From JABMMZ01 sp964505065 (GTDB lineage: Bacteria; Bacteroidota; Bacteroidia; NS11-12g; UBA955), in contig CAZDGF010000003.1 in assembly GCA_964505065.1 (NCBI GenBank), positions 1-64,000 of the forward strand: a stretch of DNA of 64,000 bases, given 5' to 3'. The notes under the pieces are model-generated. The model made no database searches and had not been told where the DNA came from. It was given only the letters and a program-made list of their open reading frames with translations. Position numbers and translations under genes: made by a program. This document shows positions 61,077-64,000 of this stretch, piece by piece; the first letter of the stretch is position 1, and each line of letters starts with the position of its first letter.

Positions 61077-62404
61077 TATTTTTTAATAAATAAATTGTAA
61101 ATATCGTTACCAAACGTAAATACAATAAGCGATAGCACAATTACAAAACCTACCACTTGCATAGCCTGCATAAACTTATCACTTAATGGACGTCTGATAA
61201 TCATTTCTACCAATAAAAATAAAACGTGTCCGCCATCTAAAGCAGGTATGGGCAATAGGTTCATAAAGGCTAAGCCTAAAGATAAAATACCTGTAAGCAT
61301 CCAAAACCTTCGCCAATGCCACTCGCCACCATAAAATGTAGCAATACGCAATGTGCCACTCATATTGGTAGCTTTTATTTTGCCAGATATTAAGCCTTTA
61401 ATACTGTAATAATTATTCTTAATTGCCTCTACAGATTTATGTGTTCCTAAAGCTATAGATTCTCCAAAGCCATAGTTTAAACGCACTCTGTCTTTTTCGT
61501 AAATATCTGCCGCACCAAATCCAAATTTTGCTTCTTTATCTAAAGTAAAAGTAAGTGTTTGGGTATCATTGGTATTTCTTAATACTTTTACTTCCACTTT
61601 TTTATTGGCATAATGTATAGTACGCATCATTAAATCTTGATGGTATAATACTGGTGTATCATTCAGTGCTATAATTTGGTCGCCCACTTTTAAACCGCCT
61701 TTCATTGCTATAGAATTTGGTAAAACTGTATCTACAACACTTATTAAAGCTTCGTCAAAAAAGCCCATTTTTTTATCCGATAATCTATTGATTATATCTT
61801 TAGGCAAAGGCACTTCAAGTTTTTCGCCATTTCTATCTACATTGTAATAATTATTATCTTTTAAAAAAATACTCATATTGCGTGTATCTTCAAAATACTG
61901 AATATTTTTACCATTTATGCCTGTAATTTTATCTCCTGTTTTTAAGCCTATACCTTTTGCGCCATTTTCAGCATAAATACCGTATTTTAGTTTATCTACT
62001 GGCATTTTTGTTTCGCCATAATACCACATGCAGCCAATGTAAATTATTAAACCTAAAATAACATTTACAATAATACCGCCAAGCATAACAATAAGGCGTT
62101 GCCAAGCTGGCTTGCTTCTGAACTCCCAAGGCTCGGCAGGTTTTTTCATTTGCTCGGTATCCATACTTTCGTCTATCATACCTGCTATTTTTACATAGCC
62201 GCCCAATGGAAGCCAGCCAATACCATATTCGGTATCGCCTTTTTTAAATTTAAACAATTTAAAACCCCAAGCATCAAAAAATAAATAAAATTTTTCTACC
62301 TTAATGCCAAATATTCTGGCAGCGGTGTAGTGTCCTAATTCGTGCAGGGTTACCAATATTGCCAATGCTAATACAAATTGGCCTATCATTATGATTGTAG
62401 TCAT
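61076..62404 (-). CDS. rseP: Site-2 intramembrane metalloprotease RseP
   Basis: The 442-residue protein has the zinc motif ILVTLHELGHYTAARIFG (HExxH) in the first membrane helix. Two PDZ domains cover about residues 130-215 (KGIGLKTGDKITGINGKNIQ) and about 215-300 (IAMKGGLKVGDQIIALNDTP). The second catalytic motif is LLPIPALDGGHVLFLLVEMI near the C-terminus (LDGGH). It cleaves anti-sigma factors and signal-peptide remnants in the inner membrane. A TATTTTCG box (62426-62433, minus strand) precedes it by 22 bp. Confidence 0.93.
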   Translation of the reverse strand: MTTIIMIGQFVLALAILVTLHELGHYTAARIFGIKVEKFYLFFDAWGFKLFKFKKGDTEYGIGWLPLGGYVKIAGMIDESMDTEQMKKPAEPWEFRSKPAWQRLIVMLGGIIVNVILGLIIYIGCMWYYGETKMPVDKLKYGIYAENGAKGIGLKTGDKITGINGKNIQYFEDTRNMSIFLKDNNYYNVDRNGEKLEVPLPKDIINRLSDKKMGFFDEALISVVDTVLPNSIAMKGGLKVGDQIIALNDTPVLYHQDLMMRTIHYANKKVEVKVLRNTNDTQTLTFTLDKEAKFGFGAADIYEKDRVRLNYGFGESIALGTHKSVEAIKNNYYSIKGLISGKIKATNMSGTLRIATFYGGEWHWRRFWMLTGILSLGLAFMNLLPIPALDGGHVLFLLVEMIIRRPLSDKFMQAMQVVGFVIVLSLIVFTFGNDIYNLFIKK

Positions 62405-62530
62405 CTATTATTTAAAAATAAGGTGCGAAAATAGGCTTTTAATGTTAAACCCTAAAATGGCTTTTCGTTAAAAATGAGGCATTGAACGAAATATGTATTT
62501 ATAAATATCTATTTTAAACTTAAGATTGAG

Positions 62531-62538
62531 TAAATTTG
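62531..62538 (+). promoter_or_regulatory. -7 box TAAATTTG directly before dps
   Basis: Perfect TAnnTTTG followed by CA, ending 5 bp before ATG 62544, so the predicted transcript starts at or next to the start codon. Confidence 0.5.
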
Positions 62539-62543
62539 CAGCT

Positions 62544-63020
62544 ATGAAACAATTAAACACCATTGGATTAGAAACCGTAGCCTGCAAACAAATAGCCGAA
62601 AAACTGAATGTATTACTGGCAAATTATCAGTTGTTTTATATCAATACCCGTGGTTTTCATTGGAATATAAGTGGCGATAAATTTTTTGAATTGCATGTAA
62701 AATTTGAAGAGCTTTATAACGATGCATTGCTTAAAGTAGATGAAATAGCCGAACGTATTTTAACTCTTGGCGAAGTACCTTTGCATGCTTATAAAGATTA
62801 TTTGAAAATAGCAGAAATTAAAGCTGCAACAAATATTAGCGAAGGTAAAAAAGCCATTCAAAATATTTTGGAAAGTTTTGGCATTTTAATAGCAGTAGAA
62901 AGAGAAATATTAAAGATTAGCGATAAAGCCAATGATGAAGGTACAAATGCTATGATGAGCGATTACATTCGTGAGCAAGAAAAGTTGGTATGGATGTATA
63001 GAGCAGCTTTGGGGAAATAG
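62544..63020 (+). CDS. dps: Dps-family ferritin-like protein
   Basis: The 158-residue protein starts at ATG 62544 (MKQLNTIGLETVACKQIAEK). A TTG six codons earlier lies upstream of and through the promoter box and is rejected. The Dps ferroxidase residues are in NTRGFHWNISGDKFFELHVK FEELYNDALLKVDEIAERIL (His, His, Asp and Glu at the usual spacing), followed by the long fourth helix. Dps stores iron and protects DNA from oxidative damage. The neighbours are hypothetical. Iron-linked regulation is plausible but not shown by sequence. Confidence 0.92.
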   Translation: MKQLNTIGLETVACKQIAEKLNVLLANYQLFYINTRGFHWNISGDKFFELHVKFEELYNDALLKVDEIAERILTLGEVPLHAYKDYLKIAEIKAATNISEGKKAIQNILESFGILIAVEREILKISDKANDEGTNAMMSDYIREQEKLVWMYRAALGK

Positions 63021-63082
63021 GTTTTTGTTAATTCGAGAAAAAAAGTTTTAAAATTTTAATACAAGTAAACTAAATTTAAAAA

Positions 63083-63700
63083 ATGAACCCAATAGGAATT
63101 GTTTTTGGTATTTTTTTTCTAATAAGTAATGAACAAGATTGTAATTTGAATACTAAAGAGTATAGTAATTTTGCTGTAAAATTAAATGACAGTGCAATAA
63201 ATTTACTAAATAATATTGAATCTGATACAACAATATATAAAATATCTTCGCTTTTAGATAGTTCATTATTAATTCAACCAAATTATTACCCAGCTCAATT
63301 CAACAAACTTACAATAGATTTAATTTTGGGAAAAAGAATCAATTCAATTTCAATATTAAGAAAACTTGAACTTGAAAAACCGATGAATCCAGATATAAAA
63401 CTTATGTTGGGAATTTTATTTTTAACAACAGAAGACTCAAGTTTTTCTAAAATTAAGTTAGAAGATGCAAAATCTTTATACAAAAAAGAAATAATTAACT
63501 CTGTAGGCAATAATTGCAAAATGAATATTTTACACCAAAATTATGCTATATGCCTTAAAATGCTGGGTAACGACCTTGAATCAAATAAAACTTTAAATTC
63601 CCTGACTTATAAAGACAATAAAATCTTAAAAGATATTGTTGAATTACTATTAAATTCAAAAGGGTTAGATTTAGTAAATGGTTTAAGCAAAGCAAGGTAA
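63083..63700 (+). CDS. Hypothetical TPR-like protein
   Basis: I do not recognise this 205-residue protein. A short hydrophobic N-terminus (IGIVFGIFFLIS) may be a signal or anchor. The rest is helical with TPR-like spacing: SSLLIQPNYYPAQFNKLTID followed by KPMNPDIKLMLGILFLTTED, then NILHQNYAICLKMLGNDLES. No conserved neighbours. The AT bias is stronger than in dps, and the protein is Ile/Leu/Lys/Asn-rich, so it may be lineage-specific. Confidence 0.55.
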   Translation: MNPIGIVFGIFFLISNEQDCNLNTKEYSNFAVKLNDSAINLLNNIESDTTIYKISSLLDSSLLIQPNYYPAQFNKLTIDLILGKRINSISILRKLELEKPMNPDIKLMLGILFLTTEDSSFSKIKLEDAKSLYKKEIINSVGNNCKMNILHQNYAICLKMLGNDLESNKTLNSLTYKDNKILKDIVELLLNSKGLDLVNGLSKAR

Positions 63701-63766
63701 TGCACTTTTTGATACTTTTTAATAGAGTAATTACTTTGAAATTTTTGTATCATTAAATTTATTTTT

Positions 63767-64000
63767 TTAACTCTCAATAATCTCCACTTTGCTAATACCG
63801 CTTATACGGTATTCCTTATTGCTTGGCTGCTCAAAACACTGATACCAACTGCGTAATTTTTTGCCTTTTTTAAATGTTCTGCCTGTATCTAATTTAAATA
63901 AAGAGCCAATAGGAATTTGTTCAAGCAGAGGTTTTGAATCTTTATCATACTTTGCCAATACTTTCATCAATTCTGCATCACTACAACTGCTAGCAGCAGG
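63767..64000 (-). CDS. 3' end of a probable SprT-like protein gene (cut by window edge)
   Basis: The frame is open to the window edge, so the start is outside. The visible 77 residues read PAASSCSDAELMKVLAKYDK, then LEQIPIGSLFKLDTGRTFKK GKKLRSWYQCFEQPSNKEYR and end SKVEIIES. The GRTFKKGKKLRSWYQC segment and the CSDAEL hinge match the C-terminal zinc-ribbon-like part of SprT-domain proteins in Bacteroidota. The metalloprotease domain would be upstream. An ATG at 63970 is internal, not the real start. Confidence 0.5.
   Translation of the reverse strand, partial: PAASSCSDAELMKVLAKYDKDSKPLLEQIPIGSLFKLDTGRTFKKGKKLRSWYQCFEQPSNKEYRISGISKVEIIES

Overview
The window is AT-rich, densely coded bacterial chromosome from a member of the phylum Bacteroidota, most likely a Chitinophagales/Sphingobacteriales-type lineage. 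Three things support this. Proteins carry C-terminal type IX secretion (T9SS) sorting domains at 8.5, 23.7 and 49.4 kb. There are family-typical genes (HmuY, DUF6607, DUF3078, DUF349, glucosaminidase-LysM, the Nfu, Kbl and RseP types). Start sites are commonly preceded by the Bacteroidota -7 hexamer-like box TAnnTTTG rather than by a purine-rich ribosome binding site. No phage, plasmid or CRISPR signal was seen; the backbone is housekeeping DNA with accessory islands.

Layout. 0.1-0.7 kb: type II toxin-antitoxin pair with a frameshifted toxin. 0.8-5.5 kb: leftward four-gene surface glycan/glycolipid operon (ABC exporter, Gfo/Idh/MocA oxidoreductase, GT-C-like membrane protein, GT2). 6.3-12.4 kb: rightward haem-acquisition operon (DUF6607, T9SS-exported HmuY, TonB receptor, lipoprotein HmuY, DoxX-like protein) behind a large inverted repeat that overlaps its promoter. 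12.5-16.7 kb: LolD-type ATPase, sucC, a very short mscL, a DUF3078 protein and a Sua5/YrdC protein. 16.8-17.7 kb: intact Xre-RES toxin-antitoxin module with a palindromic operator. 17.8-19.4 kb: frameshifted outer-membrane protein gene. 19.6-23.3 kb: zapA, rny, argS. 23.4-23.8 kb: gene remnants around a 153-bp structured repeat. 23.8-35.1 kb: leftward block with GT4, dapD, uvrB, a LolC/E-type permease, nth, a MoxR ATPase and three SurA/parvulin-type periplasmic folding factors.

35-48 kb: small secreted proteins, nfu, trpS, hutI, gamma-carbonic-anhydrase-like protein, methyltransferases, an EI24/CysZ-like protein, a 21-bp tandem array, DUF3108, tRNA-Ser(UGA), a BrkB-family protein and a DUF349 protein. 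48.7-53.6 kb: truncated IS4-type transposase, a second copy of the 153-bp repeat with an internal duplication, and a 1398-residue T9SS-exported PKD/CUB/Ig protein. 54-64 kb: glucosaminidase-LysM, ftsH, kbl, a third repeat copy, a PIG-V-like mannosyltransferase, hscB, rseP, dps, a TPR-like protein and the 3' end of a probable SprT-like gene.

The observations most worth a second look are the haem operon and its inverted repeat, the modular 153-bp repeat family found at a disrupted gene and a disrupted transposase, the 21-bp tandem array with inverted terminal units, the hutI/carbonic-anhydrase pair whose start codons overlap, and the shortened MscL. All functional statements come from reading the sequence and from family knowledge; no database search was run.
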